Assembly: GCF_024266705.1 (NCBI RefSeq)
Contig: NZ_CP100756.1
Location: 3,224,001 to 3,288,000 of the forward strand
Source of the DNA: Natrinema gelatinilyticum
GTDB lineage: Archaea > Halobacteriota > Halobacteria > Halobacteriales > Natrialbaceae
Direction of reading: 5' to 3'
DNA: 64,000 bases
The stretch's first letter is position 1, and every line of letters begins with the position of its first letter. The notes beneath the pieces are model-generated. The model saw only the letters and a list, made by a program, of their open reading frames with translations. It ran no database searches and had not been told where the DNA came from. Both the position numbers and the translations under genes were made by a program. Shown one piece after another: positions 17,879 through 27,030 of this stretch.

Positions 17879-17916
17879 TCTGCAGCTACTCGCACAGCCC
17901 GGCCTCGCATGTCGGC

Positions 17917-18885
17917 TCACTCCGCCCAGTAGGCCTCGCCCGGCTGCGTTTCGAAAATCGCCCGCTCGAGCACGTTGATCGCTTTCTCGAGACCTTCCCG
18001 CGAACTGGTCAGCGAATCTTCGTGCTCGATACTCAGCGCGCCGTCGTAGTCAACCATTCTGAGCGTCGAGACGATGTCCTTCCAGTGAGATTCGCCGTGG
18101 CCGTAGCCGACGGATCGGAAGAGCCACGATCGATTCGGCTCGTCTTGATAGGACGTCGTATCCAGAACCCCTTTCTCGCGGGCCTGCGCGTCGTAAATCA
18201 TGGTATCTTTGGCGTGGACGTGATGGATCGCGTCCCGGTTGCCGAGGTATCGGATCGCGTCGGTGATCGTAATCCCCTGCCAGTAGAGGTGGGACGGGTC
18301 GAAGTTCGCCCCGATCCGGTCTCCGGTCTCCTCGCGTAATCGCGCCATCCCGTGGGGCTCGTAGACCAGCATATTCGGATGCATTTCGATCGCGACGTCG
18401 ACCTCGTGTCCGTCCGCGTAGTCGGCGAGTTCGCTCCAGTACTCGATCGCCCGCTCCCACTGATACTCGAGGGCGTCGCTGTGTTCCGGCGGCCAGGGTG
18501 CCGTGATCCAGTTCGGAACCTCGTCGTCCGGACCGCCGGCCGGGAGGCCAGAGAAGCAGGTGACGGTGTCGACCTCGAGCTGAGCGGCGAGCCGGATCGC
18601 CTCGCGGAGTTCGGTGTCCGATCGCGTCGCGTGCTCTTCGTCGGGGTGAATCGGGTTGTTGTGGGTCGCGAGCGCGCTAATCCGCATGTCGTATTCGTCG
18701 AGTAGATCCGCGAGTTCGGCCTGTTGGCTCTCGTCATCGAGATACGCAGACCGCGTCAGATGGTCCTGTCCCGGATGGCCGCCGACCCCCGGTTCTATCG
18801 TATCGACGCCCTGCTCGTGGAGATACGGCAACGCACCCTCGAGCGGTTCGTCAGCGAGCGGTGGAGTGTGAACGCCGAGTTCCAT
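17917..18885 (-). CDS. Sugar phosphate isomerase/epimerase (xylose-isomerase-like TIM barrel)
   Basis: Protein of 322 residues of the AP-endonuclease-2/xylose-isomerase-like superfamily: MELGVHTPPL, GVDTIEPGVGG, ISALATHNNPIHP, VDTVTCFSG, VDVAIEMHPNMLVY, IGANFDPSHLYWQG, IHHVHAKDT and GALSIEHEDSL. The Glu, Asp, His and Glu in these strands form the usual divalent metal site. Such enzymes interconvert sugars or inositols. It closes the minus-strand carbohydrate locus with the Gfo/Idh dehydrogenase, a pairing typical of inositol and unusual sugar catabolism. The exact substrate is not readable. Confidence 0.85.
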   Translation of the reverse strand: MELGVHTPPLADEPLEGALPYLHEQGVDTIEPGVGGHPGQDHLTRSAYLDDESQQAELADLLDEYDMRISALATHNNPIHPDEEHATRSDTELREAIRLAAQLEVDTVTCFSGLPAGGPDDEVPNWITAPWPPEHSDALEYQWERAIEYWSELADYADGHEVDVAIEMHPNMLVYEPHGMARLREETGDRIGANFDPSHLYWQGITITDAIRYLGNRDAIHHVHAKDTMIYDAQAREKGVLDTTSYQDEPNRSWLFRSVGYGHGESHWKDIVSTLRMVDYDGALSIEHEDSLTSSREGLEKAINVLERAIFETQPGEAYWAE

Positions 18886-18936
18886 AGCGGAGTCGACGAC
18901 AGCCGGGAAAATAAAACGGGGGCTGGCGAGAGTCGA

Positions 18937-19182
18937 TCAGCCGCTGATCGTCAGCACGCCGTCGTTGACGGTGACGTCGCTCGCGTCTGCGGGGACGTCG
19001 AACTCGAAATGTATTTCATCGGCGGTGACGATCGCCGTTCCGCCGACGATGTCGACCGACGGCTTCCCACGGACCGGGCCAAAATCGACGACGATGACGG
19101 TTTCGTCTTCGTACTCTCGGGTGCTGATAGTGATGTCGTCTTGTTCTCCCGCGACTGCTTCTAGTTCTGGTGGCGTTTCCAT
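18937..19182 (-). CDS. Small Hsp20-like haloarchaeal protein
   Basis: The 81-residue acidic product METPPELEAVAGEQDDITI ends in a beta-rich half (TVIVVDFGPVRGKPSVDIV, IHFEFDVPADASDVTVNDGVLTISG) that looks like the second half of an alpha-crystallin domain, including the terminal VNDGVLTI strand. I think it belongs to a conserved haloarchaeal family related to Hsp20. The ATG at 19182 is preferred; one seven codons upstream is possible. It sits between the Gfo/Idh gene and the TIM-barrel isomerase but has no obvious link to sugar metabolism. Confidence 0.7.
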   Translation of the reverse strand: METPPELEAVAGEQDDITISTREYEDETVIVVDFGPVRGKPSVDIVGGTAIVTADEIHFEFDVPADASDVTVNDGVLTISG

Positions 19183-19310
19183 GATCGATCGTACGCGGTC
19201 CACGTTCGTAACAGTCGTGCACGAACTCGCGCGTCCGGACGATACGATCTACAGGCAGAGCTGGCCGAGCGCCTCGGGGTCGTTCGAAAATCGGATATTT
19301 TCGTGACTGA

Positions 19311-19402
19311 GCGGAGCGACGCTCCGCGAGGTCTGCGAGACCGAGGGTCTCGGGTGATGACGAGACGCGAAGCGTCTCGAACCACGTGATCCGAGGTGGT
19401 TC
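19311..19402. repeat. Four consecutive hairpins in an intergenic region
   Basis: Four adjacent inverted repeats: GCGGAG-loop-CTCCGC (19311-19327), CGAGACC-GAG-GGTCTCG (19336-19352), CGAGACGC-GAA-GCGTCTCG (19361-19379) and GAACCAC-loop-GTGGTTC (19379-19402). The first three have centres about 25 nt apart and tight 3- to 5-nt loops. The array lies after the Gfo/Idh stop (19482) and before the Hsp20-like start (19182). On a transcript it would fold into a row of stem-loops, possibly a terminator or an RNA stabiliser for the sugar operon. Confidence 0.7.
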
Positions 19403-19481
19403 ACACGATCGGTCGGCAGACTGCGCTGAGACGACCGTTCCTCGAGCACTGTCCCCGGACCGCCTCGAACGGCACTCGCTG

Positions 19482-20564
19482 TCATTCGATCGGCGCTCGA
19501 TCGTCGATCGTGATCGTGTGTCCTTTTTCGCTCGACTCGTAGATGGCTCCAATAACCGATTGAACGGTGAGGGCTTCGTCGATGGTGCCGTCGCCGTCTC
19601 CGTTACCCACTATCTGATCGAAAAACGCCCGCTGTTCGTCCGAATGGGTGTCGTTGTGACGCGTTTCGATGGTCGTATCCTCGAGGTGATCGGCGCCGGC
19701 TTTGCTCGCCGAGTAGACGGAGAGATCCCCCTCGAGGAGGTCGAACCGGGCCGCTGCGTCGGTTCCGCGAGCGATAAATTCGTGAGTCGCCGGCCGGTTC
19801 GTCGCCCACGCAACCTCGAGCGAAATCGTCCGGTTTCCCGCACAGCGGATGAACGCGGTGGCGGAGTCGTCGACGTCGAACCCCTCCGGTCCCGCGTCGT
19901 CGGCCCACATCTCGAGGTACGCGTACTCTTCCCTGTCGCCGAATTCGCTGCGAGTAACGCCGTTTACCTCTTCCACGGGAGGGTAGCCGAGTAGATACAG
20001 CGCGAGATCGATGGCGTGGACCCCGAGATCGATGAGCGCGCCGCCGCCGGCGATGTTTCTGCGGGTGAACCACGATCCTCGTCCTGGGATTCCTCGTCGA
20101 CGGACGTAGTTCGCCTCGATGTGCGTAACGTCCCCAAGAGTACCTCGCTCGATCCGATTTTTGACGATTCGCACGGTGTTGGCGAATCGATTGTTGAACC
20201 CCACCATCGAGACCCCGTCGGATTCCGCTGCCGCGTCGGCGATCCGCTGTGCGCTCTCGGTCGAATGCCCCAGTGGCTTCTCGAGCAAGACGTGGAGGTT
20301 GCGTTCGAACGCGTCGACCGCATACTCCTCGTGGTACTTGTTCGGCGTCGTGATGATGACGGCGTTGATGGTGTCGTATAGCTCGTCGTGGTCGTCGTAG
20401 ACGTCGACGTCGTACCGTCGGGCAAATCGCGTTCGCGCCTCGGCGGAGACGTCCATTCCACCGGCGAGCGTCACGCCGAGTTCGACGAGTCGCTCGGCGT
20501 GGTACTGTCCGATGTTGCCGAGGCCGACGATGCCGGCTTTAATATCGGATCGCGTATCTATCAT
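19482..20564 (-). CDS. Gfo/Idh/MocA family NAD(P)-dependent oxidoreductase
   Basis: Protein of 360 residues with an N-terminal Rossmann domain (IKAGIVGLGNIGQYHAERL) and the family motif EKPLGHS (about residues 95-101) whose lysine takes part in catalysis. The C-terminal beta-sheet domain has GRGSWFTRRNIAGGGALIDLGVHAIDLALYLLG, including the GG..D.GxHxxD stretch that holds the second catalytic pair. It oxidises a sugar or cyclitol. The ATG at 20564 is chosen; the frame extends upstream but as Arg-rich sequence. It follows the sugar ABC transporter genes and probably acts on the imported compound. Confidence 0.87.
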   Translation of the reverse strand: MIDTRSDIKAGIVGLGNIGQYHAERLVELGVTLAGGMDVSAEARTRFARRYDVDVYDDHDELYDTINAVIITTPNKYHEEYAVDAFERNLHVLLEKPLGHSTESAQRIADAAAESDGVSMVGFNNRFANTVRIVKNRIERGTLGDVTHIEANYVRRRGIPGRGSWFTRRNIAGGGALIDLGVHAIDLALYLLGYPPVEEVNGVTRSEFGDREEYAYLEMWADDAGPEGFDVDDSATAFIRCAGNRTISLEVAWATNRPATHEFIARGTDAAARFDLLEGDLSVYSASKAGADHLEDTTIETRHNDTHSDEQRAFFDQIVGNGDGDGTIDEALTVQSVIGAIYESSEKGHTITIDDRAPIE

Positions 20565-20775
20565 CTCTATTTCATTGTGGTAGGTCCCATCGTTCGTCTC
20601 GTTTCGGCCCGGTACACCCATAGCCGCTATATTGAATAGTTCGGCTCGAGCACCTTTTGTCCGTCGCCTAACCCGGGCAGCGTCGGTCCGTCGGCAATCC
20701 CCATCGACCACGCCGAAATGGGCGAAAATGGCCGAAAAATCCGAGGTTGATATATTTATAACCCGTCATCTATGT

Positions 20776-21963
20776 TCAACTGTCAGCCTCTGTCGGAGTC
20801 GGGCCAGACCCGCGTTCCGAGAGATCGGTGACACCGTGGACGAGCGCGTCACCGGTGGCCGTCTCGAAGAGGTGGATTTTCGATCGATCGAGGACGACCT
20901 CGACATCCTGTTCCGCCTCGATATCCGTATCGGGGGTAACGCTCATCAGTAATTGGTCCGGCGACGTAGAGGGGTCTTCTTCCATCGACCCCGCCGCGGC
21001 CTCGGATAGCAACAAGTAGACGAAGATCTCGTCTCCCATCGGTTCGAGCACGTCGGTGCGGGCGTCGATCGGGGCCGTCACCGAAGCGAGGGAATCCGCC
21101 TCCTGGGACAGGTGAACGTCCTCCGGTCTGATCCCCAGCGTGACGGTGTCGCCGACCGTTACACCGGGTACACTGGTCGAATCGAGATCGACGGTGAAGT
21201 TGGTCGTTTCGAGGCCGCCCTCGACGAGTTCACCCTCGACGAAGTTCATCGACGGTGACCCGATGAAGCCGGCGACGAACAGGTTCGCCGGCTCGTTATA
21301 GCAGGTCAGCGGCGGGTCGATCTGCTGAAGCCTCCCTTCGTTCAGGACGGCGATCCGGTTCGACATCGTCATTGCCTCGGCCTGGTCGTGCGTGACGTAG
21401 ATGACCGTCGTCCCCAGTTCCCGGTGAAGCCGCTGGAGTTCGGTCCGCATGTGGACCCGAAGCTTCGCGTCCAGGTTGGCCAACGGCTCGTCCATCAGGA
21501 AGACGTCGGGATTGCGCACGATCGAACGAGCGATCGCGACCCGTTGGCGCTGCCCGCCGGACAGTTCGTCGGGCATCCGTTCGAGCATTCCCTCGAGTTG
21601 GACGACGTCGGCGGCCTGCTCGACGCGCCGACGGACCTCCTCGTCGTCGTACTTCCGGAGGCGCAGCCCGAACGAGATGTTATCGTAGACGTTCATGTGC
21701 GGGAACAGCGCGATGTTCTGGAAGACCATCGCGACACCTCGATCCTTCGGTGCGAGGTTGGTTACGTCGTCCTCACCGATGTACACTCGGCCCTCGGTCG
21801 GCTGCGTGAGTCCCGCGACGGCTTCCATCGTCGTCGACTTGCCACAGCCCGACGGGCCAACGAATGTGACGAATTCGCCGTCTTCGATCTCCATACTCAC
21901 GTCGTCGACTGCGGTGACGTCTTCGTAGCGTTTCGTGATGTTCTCGAGTCGTACTCGTGCCAT
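20776..21963 (-). CDS. Carbohydrate ABC transporter ATPase (MalK/UgpC type)
   Basis: Protein of 395 residues. ABC domain: Walker A GPSGCGKST, Q-loop VFQNIALFPHM, signature LSGGQRQRVAIARSIV, Walker B VFLMDEPLANLDAK, switch VTHDQAEAMTM. The C-terminal part after about 240 is the regulatory OB-fold pair of CUT1 sugar transporters (FIGSPSMNFVEGEL, LGIRPEDVHL), with an acidic loop. It energises the two permeases upstream. Start to upstream stop distance is 4 bp, so it is in one operon with them. The following Gfo/Idh gene is 211 bp away and has its own AT-rich leader. Confidence 0.9.
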   Translation of the reverse strand: MARVRLENITKRYEDVTAVDDVSMEIEDGEFVTFVGPSGCGKSTTMEAVAGLTQPTEGRVYIGEDDVTNLAPKDRGVAMVFQNIALFPHMNVYDNISFGLRLRKYDDEEVRRRVEQAADVVQLEGMLERMPDELSGGQRQRVAIARSIVRNPDVFLMDEPLANLDAKLRVHMRTELQRLHRELGTTVIYVTHDQAEAMTMSNRIAVLNEGRLQQIDPPLTCYNEPANLFVAGFIGSPSMNFVEGELVEGGLETTNFTVDLDSTSVPGVTVGDTVTLGIRPEDVHLSQEADSLASVTAPIDARTDVLEPMGDEIFVYLLLSEAAAGSMEEDPSTSPDQLLMSVTPDTDIEAEQDVEVVLDRSKIHLFETATGDALVHGVTDLSERGSGPTPTEADS

Positions 21964-21967
21964 TGTG

Positions 21968-23011
21968 TTACTCTTTGAGTGCGCCAGCGGTGAGTCCGCT
22001 GACGATCTTTTCCTGTGCGATGACCACGAGAATCGCGACCGGGATGACCCCGATGATGCTCGACGCGGCCATGAGATTGTACAACACCTGGTATTGTCCC
22101 TGATAGGCGAGGATGCCGTCGAGTATCGGCGCCCAGTTTTCGGGCTGCCCGTCCGTCATCAGGAACGAGAAGAAGAACTCGTTGTAGACCGCGATGAAGG
22201 TCAGGACGCCCGCGGTCGCGACGCCGGGCGCCGACAGCGGAATGATGACCCGAAACAGCGCGCCCAGCCGGGTCGTCCCCTCGACGCGCGCCGCGTCCTC
22301 TAAGCCGTCGGGAATCTGGGCATAGAACGTCGTCAGAATGAAGATCGCCAGCGGCATGAAGATCGCCGACAGCGGCGTTACGAGGGCGAACGGCGTGTTG
22401 TAGAGTGTCCCGTCACCGGTGATGGGTCTGAGGAGCGCGAACGAGGTGTTGAAGAGGTCGTTCAACGGGATGAAGAACGCGGCCGGTGGGAAGAACGATA
22501 TCACCAGTACGAGCAGCATGAGCGGTGTTCGGCCCGGGAAATCGAGGCGGCCGAACGCGTACCCGGCGAGACTGGCGATGACCAGGACGACGATGGTCGA
22601 GCCCAGCGCGATCACGAAACTGTTGAACATGTAGACGTGGAAGGGGATGACCTGGAAGACCTCGATGAACGCCCCTGGGTTGAAGCCGTTCGGCGTCAAG
22701 AAGATGTTCTCGAGCTGGCCTTCAGGTGTCAGCGCGACCATCAGCAGCCAGTAGAACGGGAACAACGTCGTAAACAGGAAGAAGATCGCCGCGACGTAGA
22801 ACATCGCCCGGTAGACCCGTTCGGGGTGGGAGATCGAGTTCGCGACCCACTGCTGGAACGGGCCGCGGTCGAGTTCAGCCTCGCGGTCGTCCTCGAGGAT
22901 TGTCGTCCCGCCGTCGGGACGGCGGAGCGTCGGATCTCGCGTCGATTCGCGATCGGTGCTTGCAGAACCGGTGGAGTTCGTCGGGTCGGTGGTGTCTTTC
23001 GGATCGGTCAC
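21968..23011 (-). CDS. Carbohydrate ABC transporter permease (MalG type)
   Basis: Protein of 347 residues with six membrane segments and the inner-membrane-component loop EGTTRLGALFRVIIPLSAPG (EAA-like motif). The first about 75 residues are acidic and polar (VTDPKDTTDPTNSTGS..), followed by helix 1 at YVAAIFFLFTTLFPFYWLL. It begins with a GTG whose last bases overlap the TGA of the preceding permease (GTGA), so the two are translationally coupled. With its partner it makes the sugar channel; the MalG-type position second in the operon is typical of CUT1 systems. Confidence 0.88.
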   Translation of the reverse strand: MTDPKDTTDPTNSTGSASTDRESTRDPTLRRPDGGTTILEDDREAELDRGPFQQWVANSISHPERVYRAMFYVAAIFFLFTTLFPFYWLLMVALTPEGQLENIFLTPNGFNPGAFIEVFQVIPFHVYMFNSFVIALGSTIVVLVIASLAGYAFGRLDFPGRTPLMLLVLVISFFPPAAFFIPLNDLFNTSFALLRPITGDGTLYNTPFALVTPLSAIFMPLAIFILTTFYAQIPDGLEDAARVEGTTRLGALFRVIIPLSAPGVATAGVLTFIAVYNEFFFSFLMTDGQPENWAPILDGILAYQGQYQVLYNLMAASSIIGVIPVAILVVIAQEKIVSGLTAGALKE

Positions 23012-24069
23012 GAATACATCCCTCCTTCTGTGTCGCGAAAGAGCAGTACGTACGTCGAGATGATCAGGCCGATGACGAGCGCTGTCGCAAACGCCACGGC
23101 GGCGGCCGTCGCGTAGATGCGGGTACCGCCGAACATCGCTTCGACGACCAGACACGTAAGCGACGGGACGGTCGTACAGCCGGCTGTCGATTCGATCAGT
23201 CCGAACACGCGCATCGCGTCCATCGTTCGGAACAGCATCGCGACCAGTAGCGCCGGCATCACCAGCGGGAGCGTGATCATTTTAAACCGCTGCCACGGGG
23301 TGGCCCCTGCCACGCGCGCGACGTCGTACAGACTTCGATCGACGCTCTGGAGTCCGGCGAGGATCAGTAGCGCCATGAACGCCGACGACTTCCAGATGTC
23401 GGCCACGAGGATGATGATGAAGGCGTCTTGGCTGTTGGCCAGCGGCGTTCCGCTGAAGATCCCGAGGCTCTGCATGAGGTTCGCCCCGAATCCGACCGTC
23501 GGCTGGAACAGCAGGAAGAAGATCATCCCCTGGATGACGATCGGCACCGCCCACGGGAGGATGATCGCCACGCGGACCCAGCGCCGGCCCCGGAAGTCCT
23601 GGTTGAGCACGTAGGCCTGTCCGAATCCGATCACCGTCTCGATCGTGACGCTTATGACCGCGAACGCGAGCGTGACGAACAGCGCCTGCTGGAAGAACGG
23701 CGTGCCGAGTTCGATAAAGGGAAACGACGACGACAGCCCCACGTCGAGGAACTGCCGCGCCAGTCGAGCGTTTCCAGCGAGGATATCGACGTAGTTCTCG
23801 AGGCCGACGAACCCGCCCAGCGGGTCCATTCCGCGAGTCTGATTGGCGCGAAGCGACATGATGAACGTCCGGATCATCGGATAGAACGCGATCAGCGTCA
23901 GCAACGCGAACGCCGGCAACAACAGTAGGTACGCGTAGGCCGCTTCACTTAAGTTCTCCATCCAGTTGGTCACGACGTTTCCCGTCCGCTCGTGCTCTCG
24001 GCCGCGTCCGGTCTCGCCGCCCGTCACAGTCCCGCCGTCGGTCGCCGCCTCGTCGGTCTCAGTTGCCAT
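23008..24069 (-). CDS. Carbohydrate ABC transporter permease (MalF type)
   Basis: Protein of 353 residues, with a polar acidic N-terminal stretch of about 45 residues, then helices from AYAYLLLLPAFALLTLIAFYP and the coupling loop VAGATPWQRFKMITLPLVMPA. The start ATG lies 11 bp inside the 3' end of the binding-protein gene, a strong sign of one transcript. An apparent insertion of loop sequence (FVGLENYVDILAGNARLARQF) is normal for the MalF type, which has a larger external part. It pairs with the next gene to form the channel. Confidence 0.88.
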   Translation of the reverse strand: MATETDEAATDGGTVTGGETGRGREHERTGNVVTNWMENLSEAAYAYLLLLPAFALLTLIAFYPMIRTFIMSLRANQTRGMDPLGGFVGLENYVDILAGNARLARQFLDVGLSSSFPFIELGTPFFQQALFVTLAFAVISVTIETVIGFGQAYVLNQDFRGRRWVRVAIILPWAVPIVIQGMIFFLLFQPTVGFGANLMQSLGIFSGTPLANSQDAFIIILVADIWKSSAFMALLILAGLQSVDRSLYDVARVAGATPWQRFKMITLPLVMPALLVAMLFRTMDAMRVFGLIESTAGCTTVPSLTCLVVEAMFGGTRIYATAAAVAFATALVIGLIISTYVLLFRDTEGGMYS

Positions 24070-25528
24070 TCGTTTGCACCTCCGATTCGCTCTGTTCGAG
24101 TTCCTGTGCAAGTTCGTTCATCGCCTCTTCAGGGGATTGTACGCCGCGATACGCCCCGTTCACGGCCTGGTAGATCAGCGCTGACTGTTCGGGCCAGAGG
24201 TCGGTCGCCGGCCGCGGAATCGCGTTCTCGCTCGCCGACTGGACCACGTCGGCGTACCGGGCGACGGGGCCGACGTCGTCCGGGCTGGCCTCGGCGACTA
24301 GCTCGAGGTTTGGCGGGAGGAATCCGCCCAGTTCGAAGACCGTGAGCATAACGTCCTCGTTGGCGAACGCCTCGAGGACCTGCAGTGCTTCCTCCTGGCG
24401 CTCCGAAAACGGGCTCACAGCGAGGTTCCAGCCGCCCAGCGCAGCGGCGGTGCCCCCGACGTCCTCGTACTGGGCCTCCTGCCGGGAGACTGCGAAGGGC
24501 CGGGTCATCACGCCGAGATCTTCGCCGAAGACATCCTCAACGCCCGTCGATGCGATCGCGTACGACCAGTTCCGATTCGAGATCGCCTGGCCGTCGGCGA
24601 ACGGTGCCAGCGACTGCTGCTCGGTCCACTGGACGATCGCCGCCGGACAGATCTGGGGGTAGCCGTCCAACGTGTTTCGCTCTTCGCCCTCGATGAACGA
24701 TCGCATCATCCGAATGGCGTCGATGACCCGTTCCCCGTCGACGGTGATCGGCCGCTCGCCAGCGGTGAACAGGTTGTCCACGCCGCCGTAGTACGCTCCG
24801 CCCCAGGTCGTCATCACCTCGTTGAACGTACAACAGGAGAGTCCCTCGTACGCGGCCGCCTGCGTCGTGAGGCCGTAGTTGAGCCCAGCCTGGTCCCTCG
24901 CGTCGCGGACCGCCGACGCGAACTCCTCCCAGGGCGGCGGGTTCGTCCCCCAGCCGCTGGTATCGTACCCGGCGTCCTCGATCAGGTCCTGACGGTACAG
25001 GGTGAACCCCAGGTCCGGGAACAGAGGCAGGGCGTGGAGGTCGCCGGTCTGGGGATCGCGCGCCGTCTCGAGTATCGCTTCGAGATAGTTGTCGTTCACA
25101 TACTGGAGGACGTCGTCCGGAAACTCCTCGCTCAGGTTGATCGTCTGGTTCCGGAGGATGAACGGGACCGTCCACCCGCTGTCCATCATGTGGATGTCCG
25201 GCGGGGCACGACCTGCCTCGAGCGCCGACTGTGCCGTCTGCATCCGCGATGCGGAGTCGCTGACGACCGTCTGGATCTCGACGCGGATGTCCTCGTCGAG
25301 GCCCGCGTCCCACAGCGCCTTCTGGATCGAGGGCTGATCGCCCTCGCTGTGCATGATCCCCGCGACGTCTGAGGCGGCCGTCATCACCACTGTCCCCGGC
25401 TTCCGTCCCCGGCTGAGGCAACCGGCGACCGTGGCGACCCCGCCTGCCGTGGATACCGATGCGGTCTTCAGGAACGACCGGCGCCCGAGGCGCGGTCGAT
25501 CATTTTGACCGGCTGTATCGCGACCCAT
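24059..25528 (-). CDS. Carbohydrate ABC transporter substrate-binding lipoprotein, Tat-exported
   Basis: Protein of 489 residues. The N terminus has a twin-arginine motif GRRSFLK followed by a hydrophobic stretch and the lipobox VAGC at about residue 35, so it is exported folded through Tat and lipid-anchored. The mature part is a family-1 sugar-binding protein (FPDDVLQYVNDNYLEAI, ALPLFPDLGFTLYRQDLIEDAG, PPPWEEFASAVRDARDQ, GGWNLAVSPFSERQEEALQVLEAFAN). It captures a sugar for the two permeases downstream. It leads the operon, and the TrmB-family gene is immediately upstream in the same orientation. Substrate unknown. Confidence 0.88.
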   Translation of the reverse strand: MGRDTAGQNDRPRLGRRSFLKTASVSTAGGVATVAGCLSRGRKPGTVVMTAASDVAGIMHSEGDQPSIQKALWDAGLDEDIRVEIQTVVSDSASRMQTAQSALEAGRAPPDIHMMDSGWTVPFILRNQTINLSEEFPDDVLQYVNDNYLEAILETARDPQTGDLHALPLFPDLGFTLYRQDLIEDAGYDTSGWGTNPPPWEEFASAVRDARDQAGLNYGLTTQAAAYEGLSCCTFNEVMTTWGGAYYGGVDNLFTAGERPITVDGERVIDAIRMMRSFIEGEERNTLDGYPQICPAAIVQWTEQQSLAPFADGQAISNRNWSYAIASTGVEDVFGEDLGVMTRPFAVSRQEAQYEDVGGTAAALGGWNLAVSPFSERQEEALQVLEAFANEDVMLTVFELGGFLPPNLELVAEASPDDVGPVARYADVVQSASENAIPRPATDLWPEQSALIYQAVNGAYRGVQSPEEAMNELAQELEQSESEVQTNGN

Positions 25529-25822
25529 GACCATTGGTCAGTCCACGTTGTGCGACTTAATTGTTGGTAATAAATAACATAATAAAAGTAGACTGTCGAG
25601 ATTTCGGACGGGTTATGACGTGCCTGTCGATGGGCTCTCCGGATGTCGTAGTCCTCGCTCTAACGCCAGTACAGCGTCGCCAGCGCGCGATTGGCTATCG
25701 ATGAACGTCGGGTGGCAGCTGCCAGCAAACGACCAATGAGTCGCCGGATAGAAACGAATCAGATCATTACTCCGTCCAGATCCGAATCGGCAGCCGATAT
25801 CGACCGCATCGGCAACCGGAGA
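25529..25822 (-). promoter_or_regulatory. Promoter region of the sugar transport operon
   Basis: The 294-bp gap between the TrmB-family gene and the binding-protein gene. Just before the binding-protein start is an AT-rich block at about 25557-25588 (minus-strand reading TTTTATTATGTTATTTATTA) that contains good TATA-like sequence about 35 to 50 bp from the ATG. I looked for the published Halobacterium TrmB site (TACT, 7-8 bp, GAGTA) and found no clean match. Confidence 0.45.
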
Positions 25823-26890
25823 TCAGTCGTCCTCGAGCCTTGGGGGCCTGTTCCGTCCAATGTGTATCTCGTGGGCTTCGACGTCCTCGAGGGCCGCGAC
25901 CCGGCCGCCGACGGAAACTTCGTCGCCGTCGTCCGTTTCGATCGTGAGGCTTGCGATTTCTTCGCTAATCTCGAAGGAGATATCCCGGACTCGTCCGCGA
26001 ACGATGCGCTGACCCCCGATCTCGACGTCCCGTCCCTCGATCGTCGCATAGAACTCGCCGCCTTCGTCGATGAGATCCTTCACGCACCGGCGGATGGAGG
26101 CGTACTTTCGGGGATAGGATCGAACGGTGTCGTCTTCGCCGAGCGTTCGTTCGGCGGTCGTCCAGAGGACGGTGCCGAAAAAGCCGGAGATGAGAAAGCC
26201 TAACGCCGACCGGTTGAAGATGACGCCGTACCGGTCCTGATCGTCACGCAATGCATCCTGGGTCGCGTACATCGAGTAATTGCCGTCGGCGACGGCAATG
26301 ACGGGCGTCGTAATCCCGCGCCGGGCACGTGCGGTGGACGCGACCTCGCCGTAGTCGAACTCCGATGGATCCGGGGCCTCGTTCGCGGGCGTCACGATCA
26401 GATCGATGCTTACGCCGGATTCGACGGCCGCGCGCAACTCTGCCTCGAATCGAGTCAGTAGGTCCGGCGTAAGCGACAGTGCGAGCTCGAACTCCGCGCC
26501 ATCGATGACCTCCTCGAGATAGCGAAGGATCGTCGATCGAGACTTGACCAGTGAAACGGCTTCCGTATCGCGTGCAGGCGCGGTGTAGCGAGCCTCGAGT
26601 TCCCGGATCATCTGTTCGAAGGAGGTCTGGACGTCGTCGAAGGACTCGGCGGGATCGATTGCTACGACCTTCATGGGGCGAGATTCCCGGAGTTCGACCA
26701 GGCCGCGATCGCTCAGGCTCCGAACGGTGTCGTACACGCGGGGCTGGGGGATTTCCGTCCGGTCAGCGATCTCACTGGCTGTGAGCTGGCCCTGTTCTAA
26801 TACGGTGAGATAGGCGTCGATCTCGTATTCGCCAAGATTGAACCGATCCCCGACACGCTCGACGGTCGAGCGAAGTTCGTCTGGTGCCAT
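25823..26890 (-). CDS. trmB: TrmB-family transcriptional regulator
   Basis: Protein of 355 residues. The N-terminal winged helix ([48 protein letters not shown]) is the TrmB DNA-binding domain; a helical linker ([17 protein letters not shown]) follows; the remainder is the sugar-sensing C-terminal domain ([42 protein letters not shown]). TrmB proteins switch between repression and activation on binding a sugar. Its position directly upstream of the sugar ABC genes implies local control. The minus-strand TATA-like TATATAATAAAT at 26925-26936 is about 35 bp before the start. Confidence 0.9.
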   Translation of the reverse strand: MAPDELRSTVERVGDRFNLGEYEIDAYLTVLEQGQLTASEIADRTEIPQPRVYDTVRSLSDRGLVELRESRPMKVVAIDPAESFDDVQTSFEQMIRELEARYTAPARDTEAVSLVKSRSTILRYLEEVIDGAEFELALSLTPDLLTRFEAELRAAVESGVSIDLIVTPANEAPDPSEFDYGEVASTARARRGITTPVIAVADGNYSMYATQDALRDDQDRYGVIFNRSALGFLISGFFGTVLWTTAERTLGEDDTVRSYPRKYASIRRCVKDLIDEGGEFYATIEGRDVEIGGQRIVRGRVRDISFEISEEIASLTIETDDGDEVSVGGRVAALEDVEAHEIHIGRNRPPRLEDD

Positions 26891-27030
26891 GCCCGACGCT
26901 ACGTTCCCACAGGCTAAATGATTTATTATATACCGAGTAGCATCTATTTACGAAATCAGGTTGTTATCGGGACGGGCGCCCGAAACAGAGGGTCAGAACT
27001 CTTAACCACTCCGGGCCAGAGAGTGATGCC

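Noticed and set aside
25529..25822. A published-type TrmB operator before the binding-protein gene
   Set aside because: No TACT-(7-8)-GAGTA arrangement is found; near-matches break the spacing.
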